Part shown: positions 41,059-49,701 of the stretch, piece after piece | Numbering within the stretch: the stretch's first letter is position 1 | Layout: each line of letters starts with the position of its first letter | Assembly: GCF_003044445.1 (NCBI RefSeq) | Contig: NZ_POWX01000015.1 | Coordinates: 7,877-71,876, forward strand | Direction: 5' to 3' | Length of the DNA: 64,000 nucleotides | From: Neisseria mucosa | GTDB taxonomy: Bacteria > Pseudomonadota > Gammaproteobacteria > Burkholderiales > Neisseriaceae | Made by a program: the position numbers and the translations under genes | Notes under the pieces: model-generated | Told to the model about the DNA's origin: nothing | What the model saw: only the letters and a program-made list of their open reading frames with translations | The model's database searches: none

Positions 41059-42282
41059 TTAAGCAAAGAGGGCGGCAAACCAGTTTTTAATACGTTGCCA
41101 TAGTGACGGTTCGGCGACGGTTTCGGCTGATGCCGCAACAGTGTCGGCAGCCGCTTGTTTGTTGCAGTCTTCCAAACCGTCGCAACCCAAACGGATAAAG
41201 AAAGTACCCTGCGGCTCGACCGGCAGGTATTTACGGTGGAATTCACGGTAGGTCTCTTCCGGATTCACATCGGCAAAGGCTTCGGGATACAACGCTTTGG
41301 CGATAAATTGGGCGGATGCCAAATCGGAAAGCGAACGCGAAGCAGTATGGTAAATGCCGAACACACGGCCGTTTCGGACAGCGGGAATTTCCGCCCAACC
41401 GGCACGCCGGATGAAACCCTGTAAGCGTTTTTGCGCTTCGGCGGCTTCGATGCCGATGCCCATCGCCATTGCTGCCGGCTGCTTCAGTCCGGCTTCGGTG
41501 CCGGAAATGATCACAACGTCGGGCTTGGCGGCAAGAAACTGCTCGGGATTAATCGCCCCCCAGTCTTTGATGAAGGCTGCGGCAATATTGTCGCCGCCCA
41601 CTGTATCGGCAATCGCACCCCACATATTTTTGCCGAAAGTAAAGCTATGTTCGGCAGGACCCTTGTCTCCGAACTCGATATAGATTTTCGGCTTGGGCTT
41701 GCCCGCTTCGGCCACGCGTTTTTGAATGTCGGCCATGCCTTGGGCGTATTCGCCGGCAATCTGCCCTGCACGCTCCGGCGTACCGGCGATTTCGCCGAAA
41801 AGTTTGGCACTGGCGGTATGGCGTTCGACCGTTTGCGCATTGAAATCGACCACAACCACCGGAATGCCGGCTTTTTCGAAACGCGGCATTTCTTCTTTCA
41901 ACGCGTCATACTGCCAATCCGCCAACACCACCACATCGGGTTTCATTGCCAAGGTTTTCTCAAACGAAAATGTACCGGCGTTCACATTGCCGATGTCGCC
42001 GATGTTTTGCAGCGAAGGGATTTTGGCGCGGTAGAGCGACCAACTGCCGGAGTTGAATTTCTCCCAAAATTCGCGCGAAATACCGACCACATTGTCAAAT
42101 TTATCGACACCGGATACGGCAATATAATCAGGATAATAAAAGCCCAGCACCACACGTTTGGCAGGTACATCGACCCGCACTTCGCGCCCGCGTACGTCGG
42201 TAAGCGTTTTCACTTCGGCACAAACACCCTGCACGGCAAGACTGAACAAGGCGGCGGTTAAAATACGGCAAATAGGTTTCAT
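41059..42282 (-). CDS. Iron-siderophore substrate-binding protein, second copy with a C-terminal extension
   Basis: The 407-residue protein has a type I signal peptide (A-V-Q-G-V-C-A|E) and two Rossmann-like lobes joined by a helix, as in FecB/FhuD-type (class III) binding proteins. It shares V-V-L-G-F-Y-Y and G-P-A-E-H-S-x-T-F-G-K with the 371-residue copy at 44065, so the two are paralogues. It has about 40 extra C-terminal residues, including two Cys in L-G-C-D-G-L-E-D-C and an amphipathic end W-Q-R-I-K-N-W-F-A-A-L-F-A that could touch the membrane. It sits between permease and ATPase genes. Confidence 0.9.
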   Translation of the reverse strand: MKPICRILTAALFSLAVQGVCAEVKTLTDVRGREVRVDVPAKRVVLGFYYPDYIAVSGVDKFDNVVGISREFWEKFNSGSWSLYRAKIPSLQNIGDIGNVNAGTFSFEKTLAMKPDVVVLADWQYDALKEEMPRFEKAGIPVVVVDFNAQTVERHTASAKLFGEIAGTPERAGQIAGEYAQGMADIQKRVAEAGKPKPKIYIEFGDKGPAEHSFTFGKNMWGAIADTVGGDNIAAAFIKDWGAINPEQFLAAKPDVVIISGTEAGLKQPAAMAMGIGIEAAEAQKRLQGFIRRAGWAEIPAVRNGRVFGIYHTASRSLSDLASAQFIAKALYPEAFADVNPEETYREFHRKYLPVEPQGTFFIRLGCDGLEDCNKQAAADTVAASAETVAEPSLWQRIKNWFAALFA

Positions 42283-42352
42283 TGGTTCTCTCTGTAAAAT
42301 AAAAAAACAGTTTCAGACGACCCCGTCGCAACAAAAGACCGTCCGAAAAAAC

Positions 42353-43399
42353 TTACCGCTTGGACAATACAATCCAAAAGAAAAACGGTACGCCGACAAA
42401 CGACGTAACGATGCCCACCGGAAACAGCGCGCCCGGGATAATCACCTTGGACAACACGCTGGCTACCGACAAAAACGCCGCCCCTGCCAGCATCGCGCCG
42501 GGCAGGAAGAAACGTTGGTCTTCGCCCAAAAGAATCCGCGCCACATGCGGCGCGACCAGTCCGATAAAGCCGATTACGCCGACGAAACTGATTGCCGTCG
42601 CCGTCATCACCGCCACCAACACCAGCGTTTTCAGGCGCAAAAGTTGCAGATTGATACCCAGTCCGACGGCGCGTTCTTCGCCCAAGCGCAGCGCGGTCAG
42701 CTTCCACACATCGCGTGAAAGCAGCAGCACGCATACCGCCGTAACCGCCGCCGTAACGATGACCGTTTCCCAAGTTGCTTTGTTCAAACTGCCAAACAGC
42801 CAGAACAGAATCTGCTGCGAAATCTCAGGCGCGGCGATAAACTGAATCAGCGACAGAATCGACTGAAACAGAAACAAAAGCGCAATTCCCACCAACACCA
42901 GCATCGCCGAATTGAAGCGGCGCGCCGAGGCAAACAAAAACAAGATGCCCGAAGCCAGCATGGTCATCACAAACGCACCAATGGGAACGGCGATCGTTTC
43001 AGGCAGCCCGAAACCGCCGAACGCAATCACCACCGACGCGCCCAAACCCGCCGCCGCCGCCAAACCCAGCGTATAAGGGCTGGCCATCGGGTTGTTCAAC
43101 AGCGTCTGAATTTCCGCGCCGCCGACACCCAAAGCCGCACCGACCACCAAGGCCATTACCGCAATCGGCAGGCGCAGATCCATCACAATCAGGCGGTTCA
43201 TTTCATCGACTTCAGGCTTGCCCAGCAAAACATTGACTACTTCGCCGACGGGCAGCGTGTCCGTCATCGCCGGACCGGTGGCGATGTCGAATAAGAAGCT
43301 GACCGATGCGATGATTAAAAACATCAAAACAATCAACCAACGCTTGCCTTCCAACTTGCGCTGGTTTTTCACAATCTCGGCGACAACCGAATCATTCAT
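42353..43399 (-). CDS. Iron-siderophore ABC transporter permease (FecCD family)
   Basis: The 348-residue protein has about ten membrane helices. It shows the FecCD motifs R-L-P-I-A-V-M-A-L-V-V-G-A-A-L-G, N-P-M-A-S-P-Y-T-L-G and G-L-V-A-P-H-V-A-R-I-L-L-G, the last being the coupling segment to the ATPase. One permease gene is present, so it may work as a homodimer. It follows the repeat array, 665 bases after the first binding-protein gene, and lies 70 bases before the second binding-protein gene. Confidence 0.93.
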   Translation of the reverse strand: MNDSVVAEIVKNQRKLEGKRWLIVLMFLIIASVSFLFDIATGPAMTDTLPVGEVVNVLLGKPEVDEMNRLIVMDLRLPIAVMALVVGAALGVGGAEIQTLLNNPMASPYTLGLAAAAGLGASVVIAFGGFGLPETIAVPIGAFVMTMLASGILFLFASARRFNSAMLVLVGIALLFLFQSILSLIQFIAAPEISQQILFWLFGSLNKATWETVIVTAAVTAVCVLLLSRDVWKLTALRLGEERAVGLGINLQLLRLKTLVLVAVMTATAISFVGVIGFIGLVAPHVARILLGEDQRFFLPGAMLAGAAFLSVASVLSKVIIPGALFPVGIVTSFVGVPFFFWIVLSKR

Positions 43400-43522
43400 T
43401 TTTTAAGCCTTTGAAATTAAGGAACAAGGTCGGACATCCATGCCCGACAATCTCTTTTGTCTGTATGCGTTTTGAAGGGTGGTTTTTTTGAAAATCGGGA
43501 TAACGGCGTTCCAAAAAGCTTT

Positions 43523-43990
43523 GCCCTCTCCCTAGCCCTCTCCCACGGGGAGAGGGAATCGGATAACTGAAATTCAACTATTGTTGCGATTCCCTGCAAT
43601 TTGTTCTCTTTCCCACGGAGAGAGGGAATCGGATGACTGAAATCTGACCATTGTTGTGATTCCCTGCAATTTGTTCCCTCTCCCCGTGGGAGAGGGCTAG
43701 GGAGAGGGCAAAACAGTCAAATCCACCTGAAGCTCCCTGTTCGGTACGACGGGCAGTCGTAGCGTGGGCTTTGCCCACGAAAACAGAAAACCCCATACCG
43801 TTCGCCATCATCTCTGCAAACATTATTTCAGTTATCCGTTCCCTCTCCCCGTGGGAGAGGGCTAGGGAGAGGGCAAAACAGTCAAACCTACCTGAAGCTC
43901 TCTGTTCGGCACAACGGAAAGTCGTAGCGTGGGCTTTGCCCACGAAACAGGGATCCCCCATACCGCTTGCCATCATTCCCGTAAACATTA
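43523..43990. repeat. REP-like tandem repeat array inside the siderophore operon
   Basis: Two units of about 150-165 bp, at about 43676-43829 and 43841-43989 with a 165-bp period, share CCCTCTCCCCGTGGGAGAGG, AAAACAGTCAAA and AGTCGTAGCGTGGGCTTTGC. A shorter repeat with GATTCCCTGCAATTTGTTC occurs near 43589 and 43659. The GGGAGAGGG and GTGGGCAAAGCC palindromes can form strong RNA hairpins. It separates the first binding-protein gene from the permease. Confidence 0.8.
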
Positions 43991-44064
43991 CCCGTGGGCA
44001 AAACCCACGCTGCTTTCAGACGACCTTCCGCATAAAAAGGTCGTCTGAAACCCGCAAACCAGCC

Positions 44065-45180
44065 TTACTGCCCTTTCGGATACAGGTAGAACGTACCGTT
44101 CGGCACGACAGGCAGGTTTTGGCGGTAGAAGTCGGTATAAGTTTTCTCAGGATTGAAGTCTTTGAACAACTGCGGATAAATCGCTTTGGCCATAAATTGA
44201 ATCGATGCGCCGTCGGAAAGCGTGCGCGAGTTGGCGTGGTAGGCGGCATAGAGGCGGTTGTTTTTAACCGCAGGCAGGTTCGCCCAGCCGGCGCGTTTGG
44301 CAAAACCGGCCAAGCGTTTTTCTGCTTCGGCTTTCGGAATGCCCCAGCCCATCACCATGGCGGTCGGGCTTTTCTTCAATTCGGTTTCGCGGCCGGTAAT
44401 CACGATGACGTCGGGTTTGGCGGCGAGGACTTTTTCAGGATTGATCGGGCCGTAAAACTCGACCGAAGAAGCGGAAATATTGTTGCCGCCGACCAGTGTC
44501 GCCATCGAACCCCACATGCTCTTGCCGAAGGTGACGCTGTGTTCGGCAGGGCCTTTGTTGCCGAACTCGATATACACTTTAGGCTTGGGCAGGTTGGCTT
44601 TTTTCACGCGCGCTTGGATGGTGTCGGCGATGCGTTTGTAGTCCGCCGCCAGCTTGTCTGCTTTTTGCTGCTGGCCGGTCAGCGTGCCGATGAGTTTGGT
44701 CGATTGGATGTGTTTGGCGACCGTTTGCGCGTTGTAGTCCAGAACCACAATCGGAATGCCCGCTTTGTTGATGCGGGCAAGGTCGGAACCCAAAGCCTTG
44801 TACTGCCAGTCCGCCAGAATCAGCAAATCGGGTTTTAGCGCCAATACTTTTTCAACGGAGAACGTGCCGACTTCCACTTCGCCCACATCGGCAAGCTGGT
44901 TCAACTTAGGCACGGCCTTACTGAACGCCGCCCAGCTCGGCGGCGCCCAGTCGGACCAAACCGCTTTGGAGAAGCCGACCACATTATTCAGCGCGTCCTT
45001 GCCGCCGATGGCCATGTAGTCTTGATAATAAAAACCCAAAACCACGCGTTTGGTGGGCAGGTCGACGGTTACTTTGCGGCCGTTGACATCGGTAAGCTGA
45101 ACCGGTTTGGCATGGGCGGCAGCAGTGCCGAATGCCAATGCGGCGGCGAGGGCAAGGGAGGAGAAGCGTAAAAGTTTCAT
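44065..45180 (-). CDS. Iron-siderophore substrate-binding protein, first copy
   Basis: The 371-residue class III binding protein has a signal peptide (A-A-A-H-A|K) and shares V-V-L-G-F-Y-Y-Q-D-Y, L-L-I-L-A-D-W-Q-Y and G-P-A-E-H-S-V-T-F-G-K with the copy at 41059. It captures the ferric chelate in the periplasm. It is the first gene of the operon and lies beyond a repeat array from the rest, which probably lets it be made in excess. An 8-bp palindrome in its leader may be a Fur site. Confidence 0.9.
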   Translation of the reverse strand: MKLLRFSSLALAAALAFGTAAAHAKPVQLTDVNGRKVTVDLPTKRVVLGFYYQDYMAIGGKDALNNVVGFSKAVWSDWAPPSWAAFSKAVPKLNQLADVGEVEVGTFSVEKVLALKPDLLILADWQYKALGSDLARINKAGIPIVVLDYNAQTVAKHIQSTKLIGTLTGQQQKADKLAADYKRIADTIQARVKKANLPKPKVYIEFGNKGPAEHSVTFGKSMWGSMATLVGGNNISASSVEFYGPINPEKVLAAKPDVIVITGRETELKKSPTAMVMGWGIPKAEAEKRLAGFAKRAGWANLPAVKNNRLYAAYHANSRTLSDGASIQFMAKAIYPQLFKDFNPEKTYTDFYRQNLPVVPNGTFYLYPKGQ

Positions 45181-45227
45181 TGAGGTAAAATCCTTGTAAT
45201 AAATAATGCTATATCTAATTTATATAT

Positions 45228-45248
45228 AAATAAGAATCTTTCTTATTT
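45228..45248 (-). promoter_or_regulatory. Palindromic operator candidate (Fur-like) upstream of the siderophore operon
   Basis: AAATAAGA ATCTT TCTTATTT is a perfect 8-bp inverted repeat with a 5-base spacer, 48 bases before the start. It resembles an AT-rich Fur box but is not the best match to the GATAAT consensus. Its position and the iron genes support Fur or another metal regulator. Confidence 0.5.
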
Positions 45249-45420
45249 TTAATGCCAGACTAATGGATTTAAAATAAACAGAAAAGTTCCGTTATTCAGG
45301 GAAGTTTTTATTGCAAGCGTGATGGTGTTTATTGTTTAGACAACACCTGCCGTTTGCCGTATAAAAGGTCGTCTGAAACCTCAAGTAAAGACATAAACCT
45401 TTGTAAATATTCAATCATTT

Positions 45421-45527
45421 TATAGTGGATTAACTTTAAACCAGTACGGCGTTGCCTCGCCTTGCCGTACTATCTGTACTGTCTGCGGCTTCGTCGCCTT
45501 GTCCTGATTTAAATTTAATCCACTATA
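45421..45527 (+). repeat. Correia element, 107 bp, in the leader of the ATP-grasp gene
   Basis: TATAGTGGATTAACTTTAAACC at the left and TTTAATCCACTATA at the right, with the same internal deletion as the other copies. It ends 17 bases before the ATP-grasp ATG, so it could supply its promoter or transcript leader. Coding frames across it are spurious. Confidence 0.9.
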
Positions 45528-45544
45528 TTCCTCGAAAGTCCGCC

Positions 45545-46375
45545 ATGCTGACAATTACCACCTGCCTTGCCTACCCCGAACCGCCGTCCAACCTGCTGCC
45601 GTTGGCGGACGCGCTGACACGGGACGGCATCCCCACCACCTTCGCGCCTTGGCAAAACCGTCCGAAATCCGCCTTCATCCTGCCCTTGTGCGCATGGGAT
45701 TATGCAGCGGAGCCTGAAGCGTTTGGGCAGTGGCTGACCGAAGCGCAAGCGTGCGGGCAAAGGTTTATCAATCCCGTCGGGCTGATGCGTTGGAACATGG
45801 ACAAACGTTATTTGTGCGATTTGGCAGAATGGGGAGCGGACGTGATTCCGAGTGTGCAGACGTCGTCTGAAAAAGAAAAATTGGAAGAAATTTTAGAGAA
45901 TCGGGGCTGGCGGGAAGCGGTCGTCAAACCCGTTATCGGGCAGAGCGGGCGCGGCGTGGCGAAAATCAGGGCGGGAGAAGTGTCGTTGAAGGCAGAGGAT
46001 TATCCGCAAGGCGTCATCGTCCAGCCTTATATCCGCGAAATCGAAACGGCGGGCGAAACCTCGCTGGTGTTTTTTGACGGGCATTTCAGCCATGCCGTAC
46101 TGCGTATGCCGCCCCAAGGCGAATGGCGCGCCAATTCCGCCTACGGAGTCGCCGTCAGCCCTGCCGCGCCGCCGGAAAAAGCAGTCGAAACCGCACGGCA
46201 GATATTGGCAATGCTGCCTGAAATACCGGCATACGCCCGCATAGACGGAACGCTGATCGGCGAAAGATTACTGCTCAACGAATTGGAACTGATCGAACCC
46301 GCCCTTTACCTGCATACCGCTGAAAACGCGGTTGCCCATATGGCGCAGGCGGTAAAGCGCGTTATCGCGAGCTGA
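45545..46375 (+). CDS. ATP-grasp domain protein, function unknown
   Basis: The 276-residue protein has the ATP-grasp layout: a preceding domain with W-D-Y-A-A-E-P-E, then V-V-K-P-V-I-G-Q-S-G-R-G-V with the ATP-binding Lys, and N-E-L-E-L-I-E-P-A-L at the metal site. It is similar in plan to RimK/DcsG-type ligases that join carboxylates to amines. I chose the ATG at 45545 because the 31 earlier codons lie in a Correia element. An uptake-like sequence is read as S-S-E-K. The substrate is unknown. Confidence 0.75.
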   Translation: MLTITTCLAYPEPPSNLLPLADALTRDGIPTTFAPWQNRPKSAFILPLCAWDYAAEPEAFGQWLTEAQACGQRFINPVGLMRWNMDKRYLCDLAEWGADVIPSVQTSSEKEKLEEILENRGWREAVVKPVIGQSGRGVAKIRAGEVSLKAEDYPQGVIVQPYIREIETAGETSLVFFDGHFSHAVLRMPPQGEWRANSAYGVAVSPAAPPEKAVETARQILAMLPEIPAYARIDGTLIGERLLLNELELIEPALYLHTAENAVAHMAQAVKRVIAS

Positions 46376-46397
46376 CGATAAAGAGTTTATGCCAAAA

Positions 46398-46438
46398 AGG
46401 TCATCTGAAAACAAAGGTAGCGGGTTTTCAGACGACCT
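46398..46438. terminator. Imperfect inverted DUS pair between the ATP-grasp and HAD genes
   Basis: AGGTCATCTGAAAAC (one change from the DUS) pairs with TTTTCAGACGACCT, followed by TTTTTTT. It can end both converging transcripts. Confidence 0.72.
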
Positions 46439-46474
46439 TTTTTTAAAATCAGCAAACGAAATGAAGACCACGCA

Positions 46475-47125
46475 TTATAAACGCGCGATAAAGCCGGGCA
46501 GCTCGGACAAATCGTTCAAGATTGCCAAATTCGGCCGCGTTGCCAGTTGCGCGGCGGTATGCGCGCCGGTCGGTACGGCAACGGCAGGGGCTTTCGCATT
46601 TGCCGCCATATCCAAATCGTGGGTCGTATCGCCGACAATCAAAGTTTGCGAAGGCTCCAGCCCCAATTCGGAACATAAGGCAAAAACCATATCGGGCGCG
46701 GGTTTGGACGCATATTCGCTTGCGCAGGCGGTTGCCATCCAAAAATCTGCCGTCCCCGTCTGCATAATAGAACGGTCCAAACCCGTACGCCCTTTGCCTG
46801 TCGCTACGGCAAGCCAAAAGCCTTGTTGTTTTAAAGTGTTCAAACAAGGAATGGCTTCGGGGAACAAGGTCATATTGTGATTGTTCGGATTCAGATAATG
46901 CGCGGCATAGGTTTCTGCCAATTCTTCGCGCAGGTGTTCGCCCGCATTAGGCGCAAGGCGGAAGATGATTTCGGGCAGGCTGTAACCGATTAAGGCGCGG
47001 ATGACATCCGCATCGGGGGCTTTTAAGCCGCAGTCGGCAAAACTTTGTTGGAACGTACGGATAATCGGGCGAGTCGTATCGGCAAGCGTTCCGTCCCAGT
47101 CGAAAATAATCAGTTCAGGCTTCAT
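46475..47125 (-). CDS. HAD hydrolase (phosphoglycolate phosphatase-like)
   Basis: The 216-residue protein has HAD motif I D-W-D-G-T-L-A-D, the motif II region V-A-T-G-K-G-R, a conserved Lys in S-K-P-A-P-D-M-V, and motif IV G-D-T-T-H-D-L-D-M. A helical cap lies between motifs I and II, as in Gph/YieH-type phosphatases. A small phosphorylated metabolite is the likely substrate. The start is supported by AAAGGA upstream. Confidence 0.88.
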   Translation of the reverse strand: MKPELIIFDWDGTLADTTRPIIRTFQQSFADCGLKAPDADVIRALIGYSLPEIIFRLAPNAGEHLREELAETYAAHYLNPNNHNMTLFPEAIPCLNTLKQQGFWLAVATGKGRTGLDRSIMQTGTADFWMATACASEYASKPAPDMVFALCSELGLEPSQTLIVGDTTHDLDMAANAKAPAVAVPTGAHTAAQLATRPNLAILNDLSELPGFIARL

Positions 47126-47280
47126 CAGAAATCCTTTCAGACGACGTTATCGATATGATTGTATAGCGGATTTTAAGACGGTTCAAAACGGCATTTCCTT
47201 TGAAGATTTGTTTGGCCGGCAGGAAAATACGGCAGTTTCGGGTAAAATACGGCGGTTTGCCAATCATCCGAAAGAAACCC

Positions 47281-48285
47281 ATGTATTCCCTAGCCCGCAG
47301 CCTGCTGTTCAAACTTGATGCCGAAAAAGCCCACCATTTCACCCTCGACGCGCTCAATAAAGTGTACAAACTCGGTTTGCTTCCGATTTCCGACAACCGT
47401 ACCAAGCCTGTCAAACTCATGGGCATCACCCTGCCGAATCCGGTCGGGCTGGCTGCCGGACTCGATAAAAACGGCGAATACATAGACGCATTGGGCGCGC
47501 TCGGCTTCGGCTTCCTTGAAATCGGCACGGTAACGCCCAAACCGCAGCCCGGCAACCCGCAGCCGCGCCTCTTCCGCGTTCCCGAACACCAAGGCATCAT
47601 CAACCGCATGGGCTTCAACAACCACGGTATTGACGCCATGATTCAAAACATCGAAAAAAGCCGTTATCAAGGCGTGTTGGGCATCAACATCGGCAAAAAC
47701 GCCGTAACCCCCATCGAAAACGCCGCCGACGACTATTTAATCTGCCTCGAAAAAGCCTATGCACACGCAAGTTACATTACCGTCAATATTTCCTCTCCCA
47801 ACACTAAAAACCTCCGCGCACTGCAAGGCGGCGACGAACTGAGCGCGCTACTCGAAGCCTTGAAAAACAAACAGGCGCAGCTTGCCGCCGCGCACGGAAA
47901 ATACGTCCCGCTCGCCGTCAAAATCGCCCCCGATTTGGATGAAGCGCAAATCGAAGACATCGCCCACGTTGTCAAATCCGTCGAAATGGACGGCATCATC
48001 GCCACCAATACCACCATCGACAAATCAAGCCTCGGCAGCCATCCGCTCGCAGGCGAACAGGGCGGACTGAGCGGTCTGCCCGTACGCGAAAAAAGTAACC
48101 AAGTGCTGAAAATATTGGCGGAACACATCGACGGCAAGCTCCCGATTATCGGCGTAGGTGGCATTATGAACGGTAAAGACGCCGCCGAAAAAATCCGACT
48201 CGGCGCAACCGCCGTCCAAGTGTACAGCGGCATGATTTATAAAGGTCCGGCATTAGTGAAGGAATGTCTGGCTGCGTTGAAGTAA
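47281..48285 (+). CDS. pyrD: Dihydroorotate dehydrogenase (class 2)
   Basis: The 334-residue quinone-linked FMN enzyme oxidises dihydroorotate to orotate. It has the amphipathic N-terminal helix M-Y-S-L-A-R-S-L-L-F-K-L-D for membrane contact, N-P-V-G-L-A-A-G-L-D-K-N-G-E, the N-I-S-S-P-N-T catalytic Ser region and I-G-V-G-G-I near the end. I use the ATG at 47281; the frame is open to 47200 but those codons are not family-like. No terminator is evident after it. Confidence 0.96.
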   Translation: MYSLARSLLFKLDAEKAHHFTLDALNKVYKLGLLPISDNRTKPVKLMGITLPNPVGLAAGLDKNGEYIDALGALGFGFLEIGTVTPKPQPGNPQPRLFRVPEHQGIINRMGFNNHGIDAMIQNIEKSRYQGVLGINIGKNAVTPIENAADDYLICLEKAYAHASYITVNISSPNTKNLRALQGGDELSALLEALKNKQAQLAAAHGKYVPLAVKIAPDLDEAQIEDIAHVVKSVEMDGIIATNTTIDKSSLGSHPLAGEQGGLSGLPVREKSNQVLKILAEHIDGKLPIIGVGGIMNGKDAAEKIRLGATAVQVYSGMIYKGPALVKECLAALK

Positions 48286-48363
48286 GCGCGATTTCCAATA
48301 TGTTAGGAAATTAAAAGATGTTAGCAAAAATTAGTTTAATATACATATATCTTGGAGGATATG

Positions 48364-48891
48364 ATGATTTTTGGAGATCCATATAAATTTGCTATTCAAA
48401 TTGATTTTGTAGAAGATTGGTTTTTGGAATGGGGTGAAGACCTGAAAAATGATGGAGTATTTCATTATATAATTCAAGGTTATATATTGCCGACCGAATT
48501 GAAGTATCAATCAATCAGCATTCTAGATGCGGTAAATTCATTGAATGTAAAAATAGGCAGCCTGAATAAATTTAATGCTTCTACAATCTATAATCAAGAT
48601 GCTCAATATATTTTGGAAAAATTAGAAAATATTTTGGAAAAGATCTTAAACGGAGATGAAACCTATGAGGAATATCAATTATATGATTCAACCTATTTAA
48701 ATGTAGAAGAAAATATTTTTGATAAGCAAAATAGCTGGCTGGTATCAACCGACCATTCGGAAAAAATCATATTTAGAGATTATAAAGGAGAGATTCAGGA
48801 GGTTATATTGGAAAAAGGATATTGTATAGATATAATGGAAAAAGTAATCACTTGGGCAAGATCTTATTTTCAAAATGAAAAATGGATTTAA
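48364..48891 (+). CDS. Imm42-like immunity protein, orphan
   Basis: The 175-residue protein starts M-I-F-G-D-P-Y-K-F-A-I, followed by W-F-L-E-W-G and G-V-F-H-Y-I-I-Q-G-Y, the pattern of the Imm42 family of contact-dependent-inhibition immunity proteins. It is acidic and, at the DNA level, far more AT-rich than its neighbours. GGAGG lies 5 bases before the ATG at 48364; an earlier ATG at 48361 and a TTG at 48352 are less well placed. No toxin gene is near, but transposase remnants lie just downstream, so this is probably a transferred leftover or a self-protection gene. Confidence 0.72.
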   Translation: MIFGDPYKFAIQIDFVEDWFLEWGEDLKNDGVFHYIIQGYILPTELKYQSISILDAVNSLNVKIGSLNKFNASTIYNQDAQYILEKLENILEKILNGDETYEEYQLYDSTYLNVEENIFDKQNSWLVSTDHSEKIIFRDYKGEIQEVILEKGYCIDIMEKVITWARSYFQNEKWI

Positions 48892-48963
48892 TTATGGGCT
48901 GACGTAGATTAGCTGTAGAAACCAGTAGCGTTGTTTACAGTATTTCCAGGAGAGTATCGAAAC

Positions 48964-49157
48964 ATGAACATGCACCACCTCACCCTGCACCACCGCCAAG
49001 CCATTTACTGCGCACTTAAAGCCGCAAGTCGTTTGACAGTCCGGAACATCGGCAAAAGGAGTTGTGCCGCTTTGTTAATTTCTATAACACCGTGAAGCCG
49101 CACCGTAGTTTGAACGGCGATACGCCGTTTGAGGTCTTGCAGGCTTATTTCTCTTAA
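48964..49157 (+). pseudogene. Transposase remnants
   Basis: The first part, from ATG at 48964, reads M-N-M-H-H-L-T-L-H-H-R-Q-A-I-Y-C and goes out of frame after about 20 codons. The second, 49035-49157, reads F-V-N-F-Y-N-T-V-K-P-H-R-S-L-N-G-D-T-P-F and ends A-Y-F-S-stop, the C-terminus of a DDE (integrase-core) transposase. Everything between is missing, so two fragments have been joined by deletion. The family cannot be settled. Confidence 0.75.
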
Positions 49158-49341
49158 CCTGTGGTGTAAACAGCGCGACGATTTTCTACATTTAAGGTTT
49201 TCAGACGACTTTTTGTGTGAACATAGATGAATAAAAGAATAGATGCGGGCGTGCAGATTCGCTTAACAACCGTTTTCAGTCGTTTCAATGAATATTGTAT
49301 CGGCTGCTTATCAAGTTTTAAGGATAGGTAGATATATAAAT

Positions 49342-49373
49342 AAAAAAGACCTTGTTTAAACAAGGTCTTTTTT
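49342..49373. terminator. Intrinsic terminator of the tRNA pair
   Basis: AAAAAAGACCTTG and CAAGGTCTTTTTT pair around TTTAAA, giving a nearly perfect bidirectional terminator. It lies just downstream of tRNA-Ala on the minus strand. Confidence 0.88.
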
Positions 49374-49376
49374 ATC

Positions 49377-49452
<76 letters not shown>

Positions 49453-49458
49453 GAAATT

Positions 49459-49535
49459 TGGTGGCGAATCAGGGACTCGAACCCCGGACACAAGGATTAT
49501 GATTCCTCTGCTCTAACCGACTGAGCTAATTCGCC
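49459..49535 (-). tRNA. tRNA with CAT anticodon (Met or Ile2)
   Basis: The 77-base minus-strand gene begins GGCGAATTAGCTCAG, has anticodon loop ATCATAA with CAT, and encodes CCA. It is not initiator-type. Elongator Met and lysidine-modified Ile2 cannot be told apart with certainty by eye. It precedes tRNA-Ala in a two-gene unit. Confidence 0.88.
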
Positions 49536-49637
49536 GTTTCGTGAAGTCGCTATTATATGTTGTTTTGAGTTTTTGGCAAGTTTTATTTTGTGCTTTGTGT
49601 TTTGTTTTTGTTTTTTAATGGAATAAATCATGGGTGG

Positions 49638-49667
49638 GGTCGTCTGAAACTGTGTTTCAGACGACCT
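49638..49667 (-). terminator. Inverted DUS pair downstream of the methyltransferase gene
   Basis: GGGTCGTCTGAAAC and GTTTCAGACGACCT form a tight hairpin 35 bases beyond the minus-strand methyltransferase stop. Confidence 0.65.
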
Positions 49668-49701
49668 GTGTATTTGGAGGGATGGTTTGATGTGGGGGAT
49701 T

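Noticed and set aside
43578..43988. Minus-strand frame of 136 codons with repeated A-L-S-L-A-L-S-H-G-E-R-E segments
   Set aside because: It is a translation of REP-like repeats. The same peptide appears wherever the GGGAGAGGG repeat is read in this frame, and there is no ribosome-binding site.
45452..45544. Longer start of the ATP-grasp gene
   Set aside because: The first 31 codons lie in a Correia element.
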